Positions 18,674 through 26,618 of a DNA stretch of 64,000 nt are shown piece by piece; position 1 is the stretch's first letter; each line of letters starts with the position of its first letter. The DNA comes from Hymenobacter siberiensis. Lineage in GTDB: Bacteria; Bacteroidota; Bacteroidia; Cytophagales; Hymenobacteraceae. Location of the stretch: the NCBI RefSeq assembly GCF_018967845.1, contig NZ_JAHLZZ010000001.1, positions 496,001 to 560,000 of the forward strand, written 5' to 3'. Under the pieces are notes generated by a model, which made no database searches, was not told where the DNA came from, and saw only the letters and a program-made list of their open reading frames with translations. A program made the translations under genes and the position numbers.

Positions 18674-20869
18674 TTAGCTCTGCGGCACGAGCAGCTTCTG
18701 GCCCAGCTTCACCTCATCGGAAGCCAGGTGGTTGAGCTCGCGCAACACCTGCACGCTCACACCAAAGCGGCGCGAGATGTTGAACAGCGTATCGCCCGGC
18801 TGCACCAGATGCACCTGCGAGGCCGGCAGCCGCTTCTCTACAGCCGGGCGCGGCGCGGCCGCTACGGCACTCTTAGCGGGGGCTGAGGCATTTTTCAGCG
18901 CCTTGCGCGGTGCGGGTGCATCCTCGGCCGGAGCCTGAAATACCAGCCGCTGGCCAAGTGTTACGGTTTCGCTCTCCAACTCGTTCCAGGCCATTAGCTG
19001 CGCCAGGGTCAGATTATGCTCGCGGGCCAGCTTGGTGAGATTGTCGCCCTTGCGCACGAGGTAAGGACCGAAATTTTCCCTGATTTCTTTGGGCGCAGCG
19101 GCCGAAGCAGTCTGCACCGGAGCTTCCGTATCCGTTTCGGCCACGGGCACCACGGATTTAGCTTCGGCACGTTTGGCACTGGCAGCGAGACTGGCAACCT
19201 GCGCCTGTCGGCGGGCCGCAATCCGGGCCTGCGCCTCGGCAGCCGCCTGCTGCACGGCCTGCCGCTGCCTGATGGCGGCTAAGTGTACTTCCTGCATTTT
19301 TTCCCGCCGGATTACTTCCTGCAGCCGCGCTACTTCGCGGGCATTGGCCTCGGCCTGCTCATGGCGGGCCACCGCTTCCTCATCAGACACGGCTGGGCGC
19401 ACGCGCACGGCAGGAACCGGCATTGCTACCGGCACGGCCGCGATGGATTCTGCGGACTTGCCGGGGGCCGCAACGGGAATCGGCACGAATACCACCAGCT
19501 CACGGCCGGGCTTCAGCGAACGACCTTTGGGCAGCTCATTCCAGCGGCGCAGCTGGCTTTGGCTCACGTCAAACCGCTCGGCCAGGCTGGCCAGAGTTTC
19601 GCCGCGCCGTACTTTGTGCGGCACCCGCCGGAAGCGGGGCGCGGCTTCCGCGTCATCGGCCCGGGGGCCGGTGGTGGCGGCCAGCAGCGAGCGATTCCCC
19701 CACGGCTCCACGCCTTCGAGGCGGGGTGGTAGAAAGGCCAGCGGCCGGGGCAGCTCGGTAGCCGGCTGGCAGTAATCGAGCAACGTATTGCGGTCGGCTT
19801 CGCCAAAATGCACCGCCGCCGCCGCCGGAAACCGCACCACGTAGGACCGGTAGCCGGCCGGCAGCGCCGCCCGCCGCAGCTCCGGGTTGAAGCGCGTGAG
19901 GTACAGCGAGTCATCGTAGCCGCAGGCCTGGCTCAGGCGGCGCAGGTCGAAGGCGCGGCCGCGCAGGCTGAGCGTGTCCATCGGCTCGGCATACTGGTAG
20001 CGCAGCGTGGGCGTGCGCAGGCCGTGGGCCTCGGCGTACTTCATGCTATACATGATGGCCGTGAAGGTGGGCACGTAGTTGCGCGTTTCGGCCGGCATGT
20101 AGGGGTACAGGTCCCAGAAGGTCTTTTTACCGGTGCGGCGTATCACGCGCTGCACGCTGCCCGCCCCCCAGTTGTAGGCGGCCAGCACCAACTCCCAGTC
20201 GTGAAACACGCCGTAGAGGTAGCGCAGGTGCTTGCAGGCAGCCTCCGTGGCCTTCTCAGGGGCCATGCGCTCGTCAATCCACTCGTCGCGCTTTAGGCGC
20301 AGGTCGCCGGCCGTGGGCCCCATAAACTGCCAAAGACCAGTAGCGCCCACCGGCGACTTTGCCGTAGGTATCAGGGCCGATTCCACCACGGCCAGGTATT
20401 TCAGGTCGAGGGGCAGGTTATACTGCGCCAGGTATTTCTCGAAAAGTGGAAAGTAGAGGTTTTCGCGCTCCAGCACGCGCTGCATGTAGCTGCGGTTGCG
20501 GGCCGTGAAGAGCGTGACGTAGGCCATCACCGCATTATTGAACTGGTGCGGGGCATCGGTTTCAATGCAGCCCACCCGGTCGCCCACCAGGTCGCGCACG
20601 GTGGGCGGGGTGCGCAGCCACTCCAGCCGGGCCGAGTCGACGGGCGGTACCGGCACGGCCACCAACGAGTCGGGCTGCAATTCCAGGCGCACCCGCATGG
20701 TATCATCCAACAGGGCTGGCATTGTGGAAATTACCCGGCCCGTCGAATCGCGCTGCGTCCCCCGTTGGGCTTTGGCAACCGTACCCTGCAACAACAGAAA
20801 AGGCAGCGCCAGTCCCAGCCAAAGGGGGCGGGAACGGGAGGTTTTTACGTGCTTAATCCCTTGCTTCAT
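18674..20869 (-). CDS. MltD-like lytic transglycosylase with three LysM domains
   Basis: A 731-residue exported murein-cleaving enzyme. A signal peptide (PLWLGLALPFLLLQGTVAKA) is followed by an SLT lysozyme-like domain, about residues 110-290, with VESALIPTAKSPVGATGLWQ, where the Glu is the catalytic acid, and AAYNWGAGSVQRVI. Three LysM peptidoglycan-binding modules follow at about 415-460 (RRGETLASLAERFDVSQSQL), 603-648 (VRKGDNLTKLAREHNLTLAQ) and 683-730 (VQPGDTLFNISRRFGVSVQV). An alanine- and glutamine-rich coiled linker separates the first two. ATG 20869 is chosen because it starts the signal peptide; the frame is open for 41 codons upstream but only with alternative starts. It sits between gatA and maeB on the same strand. 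Confidence 0.92.
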   Translation of the reverse strand: MKQGIKHVKTSRSRPLWLGLALPFLLLQGTVAKAQRGTQRDSTGRVISTMPALLDDTMRVRLELQPDSLVAVPVPPVDSARLEWLRTPPTVRDLVGDRVGCIETDAPHQFNNAVMAYVTLFTARNRSYMQRVLERENLYFPLFEKYLAQYNLPLDLKYLAVVESALIPTAKSPVGATGLWQFMGPTAGDLRLKRDEWIDERMAPEKATEAACKHLRYLYGVFHDWELVLAAYNWGAGSVQRVIRRTGKKTFWDLYPYMPAETRNYVPTFTAIMYSMKYAEAHGLRTPTLRYQYAEPMDTLSLRGRAFDLRRLSQACGYDDSLYLTRFNPELRRAALPAGYRSYVVRFPAAAAVHFGEADRNTLLDYCQPATELPRPLAFLPPRLEGVEPWGNRSLLAATTGPRADDAEAAPRFRRVPHKVRRGETLASLAERFDVSQSQLRRWNELPKGRSLKPGRELVVFVPIPVAAPGKSAESIAAVPVAMPVPAVRVRPAVSDEEAVARHEQAEANAREVARLQEVIRREKMQEVHLAAIRQRQAVQQAAAEAQARIAARRQAQVASLAASAKRAEAKSVVPVAETDTEAPVQTASAAAPKEIRENFGPYLVRKGDNLTKLAREHNLTLAQLMAWNELESETVTLGQRLVFQAPAEDAPAPRKALKNASAPAKSAVAAAPRPAVEKRLPASQVHLVQPGDTLFNISRRFGVSVQVLRELNHLASDEVKLGQKLLVPQS

Positions 20870-20960
20870 AGCACTAAGATAGGCTATAGGTAAAGAACTT
20901 GTAGAGATGCCAACAAAAAAATCCTGATACGTAGCCAGGCCCTTCGGGGATGACCTTTCA

Positions 20961-20992
20961 ACAAAAATGCCCCGGCCAGCAGGCCGGGGCAT
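20961..20992 (-). terminator. Terminator of gatA
   Basis: TGCCCCGGCC (20969-20978) pairs with GGCCGGGGCA (20983-20992) over a 4-base loop. On the minus strand it is followed by TTTTTG, the right orientation for gatA, which stops at 21042. Confidence 0.85.
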
Positions 20993-21041
20993 TCGTGGGG
21001 GCCAGCGGGCAATACGCCGACTGACTACTGAATAACAAGCG

Positions 21042-22472
21042 TTAAGCTACCACTTCCTCGGTGAGGGTGCCGGCAAAAGCCAGCAGCTCGGCCTCGCGGA
21101 AGGAGCCGGCCATTACCTGCAGGCCAATGGGCAGGCCGGCGGCGTCCTCCCCTACCGGCACCGAAATGGCGGGCACGCCGGCCAGCGAGGCCTGCACCGT
21201 GAAAATATCGGCCAAGTACATCGAAACCGGGTCCAGCTTCTCGCCGATTTTGAAGGCCGTGGTGGGCGTGGTGGGAAGCACCAGGAAATCGTACTGGCGT
21301 AGCAGCTCGTCGGTTTTATCCTTAATGAGGCGACGAACACGCTGAGCCTTTGTGTAGTAAGCGTCGTAGTAGTTAGCGCTGAGCACGAATGTGCCGAGCA
21401 GGATGCGGCGCTGCACTTCGGCCCCGAAGCCCTGGGCGCGGCTCTTTTTATAGAGGGATTCCAGGTCCGTGGCATCCGGGGCGCGGTAGCCGTACCTCAC
21501 GCCATCGAAGCGGCCCAGGTTGGAGCTGGCTTCGGCGGTGGTGAGGATGTAGTAGGTCGGAATCATGAAATCGAGGTAGGGGAAATCCACCGCCTCTACT
21601 ACGTGGCCCTGGCCGCGCAGCAGGTCCAGCTGGGTTTCCATCGCCGCCTTTATTTCGGGGTTCAGGCCCGGGCTGTTCACGGCATCGGCGATGTAGCCGA
21701 TGCGGTAGTGCGCGGCGGGCGTGAGCTGCTGGCTGTAGGCGGGCACCTCGCGCTGGCTGGCGGTGCTGTCCATGCCATCGGCTCCGGCCATTACTTCGGT
21801 CAGCAGCGCGGCATCAGCCACCGAGCGGGTGATGGGCCCAATCTGGTCGAACGACGACGCAAAGGCCACCAGGCCGTAGCGCGAAATGCGCGAATAAGTG
21901 GGCTTAAAACCCACCACGCCGCAGAACGCAGCCGGCTGGCGCACCGAGCCGCCCGTATCGGAGCCAATCGAGGCCAGGCACATATCAGCCTGCACCGCCA
22001 CAGCCGAGCCGCCCGACGAGCCACCGGGCACCCGGCTGGGGTCCACGGCATTACGGACCGGGCCGAAGTACGAGGTTTCGTTCGAGCCGCCCATGGCAAA
22101 CTCGTCGCAGTTCTGGCGGCCGATGATGATGGCATCGGCATCGAGCAAGCGCTGTACGGCCGTGCCGGTAAACAGCGACTTGAAGCCGTCCAGCATCAGG
22201 CTGCTGCTTTGCAGCGAGTGGCCGGCATAGGCCAGCACGTCCTTGATGCCGAGGACCATACCGGCCAATGGCCCGGCTGTGCCGGCAGCTAACCTGGCAT
22301 CCACGGCATCGGCCTGGGCGCGGGCCTCGTCGGGCCACACTTCCAGGAAAGCGTTGAGGGTGGGGTTCTGGCGCTCGATGTTGCCCAGGTAATACTCAAC
22401 GAGCTGGCGGCAGGACATAGTGCCCGCCGTCAGCTCGCTACGAACTTCGGATAAAGACTGAAAACGCTTCAA
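21042..22472 (-). CDS. gatA: Aspartyl/glutamyl-tRNA amidotransferase subunit A
   Basis: A 476-residue amidase subunit that hydrolyses glutamine and passes ammonia to GatB for transamidation of misacylated Asp-tRNA(Asn) or Glu-tRNA(Gln). The Ser-cisSer-Lys triad is visible: Lys in VLGIKDVLA, Ser in VPGGSSGGSAVAV and Ser in SIGSDTGGSVRQPAAFCG. The N-terminus MKRFQSLSEVRSELTAGTMS fits the family, but its codon is TTG; the frame has no ATG between the upstream TGA and this point. The gene begins 34 bases after the tatA-like gene ends, so they are probably co-transcribed. gatB and gatC are not in the window. Confidence 0.95.
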   Translation of the reverse strand: MKRFQSLSEVRSELTAGTMSCRQLVEYYLGNIERQNPTLNAFLEVWPDEARAQADAVDARLAAGTAGPLAGMVLGIKDVLAYAGHSLQSSSLMLDGFKSLFTGTAVQRLLDADAIIIGRQNCDEFAMGGSNETSYFGPVRNAVDPSRVPGGSSGGSAVAVQADMCLASIGSDTGGSVRQPAAFCGVVGFKPTYSRISRYGLVAFASSFDQIGPITRSVADAALLTEVMAGADGMDSTASQREVPAYSQQLTPAAHYRIGYIADAVNSPGLNPEIKAAMETQLDLLRGQGHVVEAVDFPYLDFMIPTYYILTTAEASSNLGRFDGVRYGYRAPDATDLESLYKKSRAQGFGAEVQRRILLGTFVLSANYYDAYYTKAQRVRRLIKDKTDELLRQYDFLVLPTTPTTAFKIGEKLDPVSMYLADIFTVQASLAGVPAISVPVGEDAAGLPIGLQVMAGSFREAELLAFAGTLTEEVVA

Positions 22473-22506
22473 ACTATTTGCAGATTTTAGGTGACCGATT
22501 CAGGAA

Positions 22507-22977
22507 TTAAGCGTCGGGGTTGGCGGGGATGTAGGGCTGCCGGGGCTGGGTGCCTTCGGGGGCCATGTTGGGCGGCAGCGCGGGGGCTACGTAGGGCGCA
22601 TCGGCCGTGGGGTAGCTGGTGGGCTCGGGGTGAGCGGTGGTAACGGCTGCCGCAGCAGGCGTAGCCCAAGGATCGAAGCCGGAGCCGGCTTCCGCCACCG
22701 GGGCCGGGGCCTGCGGCAGCGGCGTGGGGTACTGCTGCTGAGGGGGGTAGTTGGGGTTGGGCTGCTGGTTGTAGTTGGGCTGACCGGGCTGGCCGGCCTG
22801 CTCAAATTCGCGGCGGATTTCCGTGCTGGCGTCCTTGAACTCGCGGATGCCTTTGCCCAGGCCCCGGGCCAGCTCCGGAATCTTATTGGCCCCAAAGAAA
22901 ATGAGGATAACAACCATTATCAGCATCAGCTCCGAGCCGCCGATATCGCCTAGAAATAGAATGAGGGGGGTTTGCAT
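22507..22977 (-). CDS. TatA/E-family twin-arginine translocase subunit, first of two
   Basis: A 156-residue protein with the TatA/E architecture: one N-terminal membrane helix (ELMLIMVVILIFFGANKIPE) directly followed by the amphipathic helix [20 protein letters not shown]. The remainder, about residues 60-156, is a long disordered tail rich in Pro, Gln, Asn and Ala, longer than in classical TatA. TatA oligomers line the pore for folded twin-arginine substrates together with TatC, which is not in the window. It follows a paralogue by 49 bases on the same strand. TatA, TatB and TatE cannot be separated by eye; the charged DAS segment resembles TatA. Confidence 0.9.
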   Translation of the reverse strand: MQTPLILFLGDIGGSELMLIMVVILIFFGANKIPELARGLGKGIREFKDASTEIRREFEQAGQPGQPNYNQQPNPNYPPQQQYPTPLPQAPAPVAEAGSGFDPWATPAAAAVTTAHPEPTSYPTADAPYVAPALPPNMAPEGTQPRQPYIPANPDA

Positions 22978-23026
22978 GATTTTTAACTACGTGTTAAACT
23001 AGATAAATATAGAAACGAGCAGTGGC

Positions 23027-23440
23027 TTAGCCGAGCTGCTGGTTGGGGTCATTGGGGTTGTAGGCCGGCGGGGCGGGCTGCTGGTAGCCCGGCTGGCCCG
23101 GCTGCGCATACGTGTTGTGCTGCGGCTGCTGGGGGTAGCCTTGCTGGGGGTAGCCCTGAGCGGGAGGTGCCTGCTGGGGGTAGCCCTGCTGCGGGTAGCC
23201 CTGAGCGGGAGGGCCCTGTTGGGGGTATTGCTGCTGGTAGAGAGGAGCCGGCTGGTCGCGATACTGCGGCTGCTGGTCTTCGGGCTTGGTGCTGGCGTCC
23301 TTGAACTCGCGCACGCCCTGGCCCATGCCTTTGAACAGCTCCGGAATACGCTTGGCACCAAATAACAGAATAACAACGAATAGAATAAGGAGCATTTCGG
23401 TGGTCCCGAAGCTACCAATCAGAAACAAGGAATGAAGCAT
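23027..23440 (-). CDS. TatA/E-family twin-arginine translocase subunit with PQQGY repeats
   Basis: A 137-residue paralogue of the next gene: membrane helix [20 protein letters not shown], amphipathic helix [17 protein letters not shown], then a tail made almost only of Gln, Pro, Gly, Tyr and Ala. The tail has two 15-residue repeats of the form [14 protein letters not shown], encoded by a tandem 45-base DNA repeat. ATG 23440 ([16 protein letters not shown]) is chosen; upstream in-frame codons offer only alternative starts. The promoter box at 23515-23522 supports this start with a leader of about 65 bases. It heads the run tatA-tatA-gatA. Confidence 0.88.
   Translation of the reverse strand: MLHSLFLIGSFGTTEMLLILFVVILLFGAKRIPELFKGMGQGVREFKDASTKPEDQQPQYRDQPAPLYQQQYPQQGPPAQGYPQQGYPQQAPPAQGYPQQGYPQQPQHNTYAQPGQPGYQQPAPPAYNPNDPNQQLG
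23128..23217. repeat. Two tandem 45-base units inside the tatA-like gene
   Basis: Units 23128-23172 and 23173-23217 differ at only a few bases and encode the 15-residue tail repeats. Since 45 is a multiple of three, unit gain or loss would alter tail length without changing frame. Confidence 0.75.
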
Positions 23441-23514
23441 AGAAAAGGGGGGCACTTGGGCCCAGTAAAGGGTGAGAAAAGAAGATATACGCAGCCGAAC
23501 GCCTTTTGGAGTAT

Positions 23515-23522
23515 CAAAGATA
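23515..23522 (-). promoter_or_regulatory. -7 box TATCTTTG for the tat-gatA run
   Basis: The minus-strand reading TATCTTTG matches TAnnTTTG and lies 75 bases upstream of the first tatA-like start. No clear -33 TTG was found. Confidence 0.5.
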
Positions 23523-23636
23523 CCCAATAGAGCTGTTTAGATGACGAAGGACACCTTCGGCGGAGGATTTGCCGGGGTTGAACGGGCTATAATTACGGTT
23601 GGCCGACATCACAGCATCTAACTTGTCATCGCCAAC

Positions 23637-23644
23637 TAGCTTTG
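23637..23644 (+). promoter_or_regulatory. -7 box TAGCTTTG for the GAF-LytTR gene
   Basis: It matches TAnnTTTG and predicts transcription from about 23651, which rules out the TTG codon at 23642 as the start and supports GTG 23711. Confidence 0.5.
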
Positions 23645-23710
23645 TTATTCCATAAACCAGTCTTTCTCATTGCGAAGGAGTTAGGCTGTGCTTCCTTAAC
23701 CCAATCCGTT

Positions 23711-24655
23711 GTGAAATCATCCAAGACCACGAATTTTGCTGCTGTTCCGTTGCGGCAGGTCAACGAGCCCGAGCGTCTGGAAACGCTGCATAGCTATAAC
23801 ATTCTCGATACCGACCCGGAGCAGGTTTTTAATGATTTGGCGCAGCTATCGGCGTTTATCTGCGGCACGCCCATGTCGCTGGTTTCTTTGATTGATACCG
23901 AGCGGCAATGGTTTAAAGCCCGCGTGGGTCTCGACATGCAGCAAACGCCCCGCGAGCATGCCTTTTGCCAGTATGCCATGCGGGCCCCCGGTGTGTACGA
24001 AGTAGCCGATGCGGCCCTCGACCCCCGGTTTGCCGACAACCCGCTGGTGACGGGCAATCCCAAAATCCGCTTCTACGCCGGCGCGCCCCTGCTCTCGCCC
24101 GATGGCCAGCCCCTGGGCACGCTGTGCGCCCTCGATACCGTACCCCGCCAGCTCACCGCCGACCAGCGCGAGGCCCTGCGCGTGCTGGCCCGCCAGGTAA
24201 TGGCCCACCTGGAGCTGCGTCGCGTGCGCGCCCAGCTCGAAGACGAGCGCCAGAAGCTGGACGGCATGCTGCGCATGGCCAACAGCACCGGCGATTCGCT
24301 GTTCAGCAACGGCCGCGCCGAAATCTTTGTGAAGCAGGACCAGCGCCTGGTGCGCGTGACCACCGCCGAGTTGCAGTACGTGGAGGCCCTTGGCGACTAC
24401 GTGAACCTGCACACCACCCGCGAGCGGCTCACGGTGTACGGCACCATGAAGGATTTCGAAGCCAAGCTGCCCGGCCGTGATTTCGCCCGCATTCACCGCA
24501 AATACATTGTGCGGCTCGACCGTATTGTGGCCATCGAGGCCGATGCGGCGCTGCTCGACGGCAGCTCGGCCAACGGCCCTGTCCGCACGCCCATGCGCGT
24601 ACCCATTGGCAGCTCCTACAAAGCTGGGCTGCTCAATCGGCTCACGCTGGTTTAG
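23711..24655 (+). CDS. GAF-domain LytTR transcriptional regulator
   Basis: A 314-residue one-component regulator. Residues about 15-175 are a GAF sensor domain of the type that begins NEPERLETLHSYNILDTDPE and contains SLIDTERQWFKARVGLD, TPREHAFCQYAM and the closing GTLCALDTVPRQLTADQREA. The last 100 residues are a LytTR DNA-binding domain: FVKQDQRLVRVTTAELQYVE, ALGDYVNLHT and FARIHRKYIVRLDRI. Fusing the GAF directly to LytTR suggests DNA binding governed by an unknown small molecule or redox signal, without a phosphorelay. The start is uncertain: GTG 23711 (MKSSKTTNFAAV) is preferred because the promoter box at 23637 places transcription after the earlier TTG. It stands alone between two minus-strand blocks, so its targets cannot be inferred. 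Confidence 0.88.
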   Translation: MKSSKTTNFAAVPLRQVNEPERLETLHSYNILDTDPEQVFNDLAQLSAFICGTPMSLVSLIDTERQWFKARVGLDMQQTPREHAFCQYAMRAPGVYEVADAALDPRFADNPLVTGNPKIRFYAGAPLLSPDGQPLGTLCALDTVPRQLTADQREALRVLARQVMAHLELRRVRAQLEDERQKLDGMLRMANSTGDSLFSNGRAEIFVKQDQRLVRVTTAELQYVEALGDYVNLHTTRERLTVYGTMKDFEAKLPGRDFARIHRKYIVRLDRIVAIEADAALLDGSSANGPVRTPMRVPIGSSYKAGLLNRLTLV

Positions 24656-24759
24656 GCCCGGCCAGCTGCTGCAATTGCTCCAGACCCGACAAAGCTGACG
24701 TTCGCCGCGTCAATGGCTCCTTTCACCGAGTTACCCGGGTAACAGGCCGCTCAGCCCAC

Positions 24760-24868
24760 CATCTTTGCTATAGTTATCGGTTGCGGCAGGCTAATAGCCC
24801 CTGCGGCCGACAGCTAAGTTTGTTTTCATAGCTCAGAAAGACCCGCACCTTTGGAGCGGGTTTTTTTA
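24760..24868 (+). ncRNA. Candidate small RNA or long 3' UTR ending in a strong terminator
   Basis: CATCTTTG (24760-24767), one mismatch from TAnnTTTG, is followed by about 90 bases holding a GCAGG/CCTGC hairpin (near 24785-24804) and ending in the terminator at 24841-24868. The terminator lies 185 bases beyond the stop of the upstream gene, which leaves room for a separate transcript. No known RNA family was recognised. Confidence 0.25.
24841..24868 (+). terminator. Intrinsic terminator
   Basis: ACCCGC pairs with GCGGGT across ACCTTTGGA and is followed by seven T. It ends either the GAF-LytTR transcript or the candidate small RNA. Confidence 0.8.
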
Positions 24869-24926
24869 TTTCAGCCCGGTTTGGCCTGAGAAAGCGGATG
24901 GAGCCTACGATGGCCCAACGGCCCGG

Positions 24927-26447
24927 CTACCGGTGGCCCAGCCAGCTTTCAGGGTTCAGGTTAGACGAGTTGTGCCACACCTGAAACTGCACTTCGGACG
25001 TGCCCTCGGCATCGGTGGCCACCGTGCCGATGACCTCCTTGGCGCTTACGTGCTGGCCCTCGTGCACGCTCACGGAGCGCAGCTTGGCATACACCGTGAA
25101 AAAATCGCCGTGCTGAATCATGACGATGGTGTTCATGCCCGCGATGTTGGCAATGGTGAGCACCTTGCCATCGAAGCACGACCGCACGGCCTCATCGGCC
25201 CCGGTCTGGATGTCGACGCCCCGGTTTTCTACCGTCACATTTTTCAGCACCGGGTGCGGGTGCCGGCCAAAGCGCTGGCTGATGAAGCCCCGGCTCACGG
25301 GCCAGGGCAGCCGCCCCCGGTTGCCGGCAAAGGAAGACGACAGGCCCGCCGCTTCGGGCGTGAGGGCAATGCGAACGGCGCGGCGGTCGGCGGCGGCTTC
25401 GGCGGCCGTTTCGGGCGCGTCGCTTTCGGGAGCGGCCGTGGCGTTGTCGGTATCGGAGCTGCTGGCGGTTTCCGGGTCGCGGCGGGTGCGGGCCACGCCG
25501 GCGCTATTGCGGGCGGCGGCAGCGCGGCGGGCATCGCGGGCGGCAGCCAGAGCGGCTTCGCGGCGAGCAGCCAGGCGGGCGGCCCGGGCGGCGCGGGCTA
25601 TTTCCTCGCGCACCCGCTCGGCAATCAGGTTATCGAGGCGGTTCACGGCCTGGCGGCGCTCTTCCAGCTCTTGGCGCAGGCCCTGCTCCTGCTGGCTGAG
25701 CTGCTGCACCATGTCGTCTTCTTTCGACTTGAGGCTGAGCAGGTTATTGTTCTCGCTCAGCTGGCTGTTGAGCAGGCTGCTTTTACGCTGTTGCTGCTTC
25801 GTCAGGCCCGACAGCTCCTGGTGCAGCCGGTACTGCGTGCCCATGATGCGAGCCGCCTGCCGCTGCCGCTCCTCGGTGTACTGCCGGATGTAGCGCAGCC
25901 GCAGCGCAAACTGGTTGAATGACTCCGAGGCAAACAAAAACATAAGCCGGTTGAAGCCGTTGGCCGTTTTTGAAGCCGTGTAAAGCAGCCGTGAATATTC
26001 GGCCTTGAGCTGGGCCAGCGTTTGCTGGGTTTGAATAACCTGCTTAGCCGTCTGGTGCACGTTGGTTTCGATGCCCTGCAATTGCGTCGAAATCCCCTGA
26101 ATAACCTGCTTTTTCACCGTCAGCTTCTCGGTGATGACGTGGAGCTGGCCCAGGCTCACCTTTTTCTTTTCCTGGGTCTGGTTCAGGGCCTGGCTGGTTT
26201 TCTGAATCTGGCGGAGGTTGGTCTGGCGCTCGCGCTCCAGCTGCTCCTTGCTTTTGGCGCGGGCCGGCCGGGGGCTGGCGGCAGCCTTTGGGCGGGTGCG
26301 GGTGGTCGGCTTAGTGCTACGGGCTGACTTAGCGGGCTGCCGGGCCGGCTTAGCCAGTTTCCTGGGCTTGCGGTTCTGCGCGCCTACGGGCCCGGCCAGC
26401 AGCAGCCCCAGCAGGGCGAATAGCCACCACCGGCCGCGAATAGCCAT
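24927..26447 (-). CDS. EnvC-like coiled-coil protein with degenerate M23/LytM domain
   Basis: A 506-residue exported protein: signal peptide MAIRGRWWLFALLGLLLAGP, a basic Ala/Lys/Pro-rich segment, then long coiled coils (about 60-310) and an alanine-arginine-rich linker. The C-terminal M23 domain starts near residue 375 (LPWPVSRGFISQRFGRHPHP). In active M23 enzymes the zinc site uses HxxxD and HxH; here the first reads NRGVD with Asn for His, and the last pair reads FQVWH with the first His absent. That matches EnvC/NlpD-type factors, which activate amidases instead of cutting peptidoglycan. The start was placed at ATG 26447 to begin the signal peptide; an upstream frame exists but has no good start. 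It is the last of the TPR-DUF4292-EnvC set on this strand. Confidence 0.88.
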   Translation of the reverse strand: MAIRGRWWLFALLGLLLAGPVGAQNRKPRKLAKPARQPAKSARSTKPTTRTRPKAAASPRPARAKSKEQLERERQTNLRQIQKTSQALNQTQEKKKVSLGQLHVITEKLTVKKQVIQGISTQLQGIETNVHQTAKQVIQTQQTLAQLKAEYSRLLYTASKTANGFNRLMFLFASESFNQFALRLRYIRQYTEERQRQAARIMGTQYRLHQELSGLTKQQQRKSSLLNSQLSENNNLLSLKSKEDDMVQQLSQQEQGLRQELEERRQAVNRLDNLIAERVREEIARAARAARLAARREAALAAARDARRAAAARNSAGVARTRRDPETASSSDTDNATAAPESDAPETAAEAAADRRAVRIALTPEAAGLSSSFAGNRGRLPWPVSRGFISQRFGRHPHPVLKNVTVENRGVDIQTGADEAVRSCFDGKVLTIANIAGMNTIVMIQHGDFFTVYAKLRSVSVHEGQHVSAKEVIGTVATDAEGTSEVQFQVWHNSSNLNPESWLGHR

Positions 26448-26544
26448 CGCGCCAGCTTTCGCTTCTGAAATAAGTGCCTTCTCAGCCTGTACTACCTGCT
26501 TATTCAACGTGTACCATTCAAAACCCACCACTTATATGGCAGGG

Positions 26545-26552
26545 CAAAGGTA
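26545..26552 (-). promoter_or_regulatory. -7 box TACCTTTG for the EnvC-like gene
   Basis: The minus-strand reading TACCTTTG is a full match to TAnnTTTG, about 100 bases upstream of the chosen start. It lies just after the terminator hairpin of the preceding gene, so the EnvC-like gene has its own promoter. Confidence 0.5.
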
Positions 26553-26555
26553 ATC

Positions 26556-26602
26556 GGGTGAGTGGTTGTTGATTGTTAATAACAACCAACAACCACTCAC
26601 CC
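26556..26602 (-). terminator. Spacer hairpin with GTGAGTGGTTGTTG arms
   Basis: Arms 26556-26571 and 26587-26602 are perfect 16-base inverted copies around a 15-base AT-rich loop. The hairpin lies 17 bases after the DUF4292 stop codon. No U run follows, so it may act as an RNA-stabilising or attenuating hairpin instead of a classical terminator. Confidence 0.6.
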
Positions 26603-26618
26603 CCCACTTCCAGACCGG

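Noticed and set aside
23126..23236. CRISPR-like tandem repeat
   Set aside because: The units are contiguous, without spacers, and encode the TatA tail repeats in frame.
24815..24822. TAAGTTTG as promoter of a gene
   Set aside because: No gene follows within the terminator distance; it is kept only as support for the small-RNA idea.
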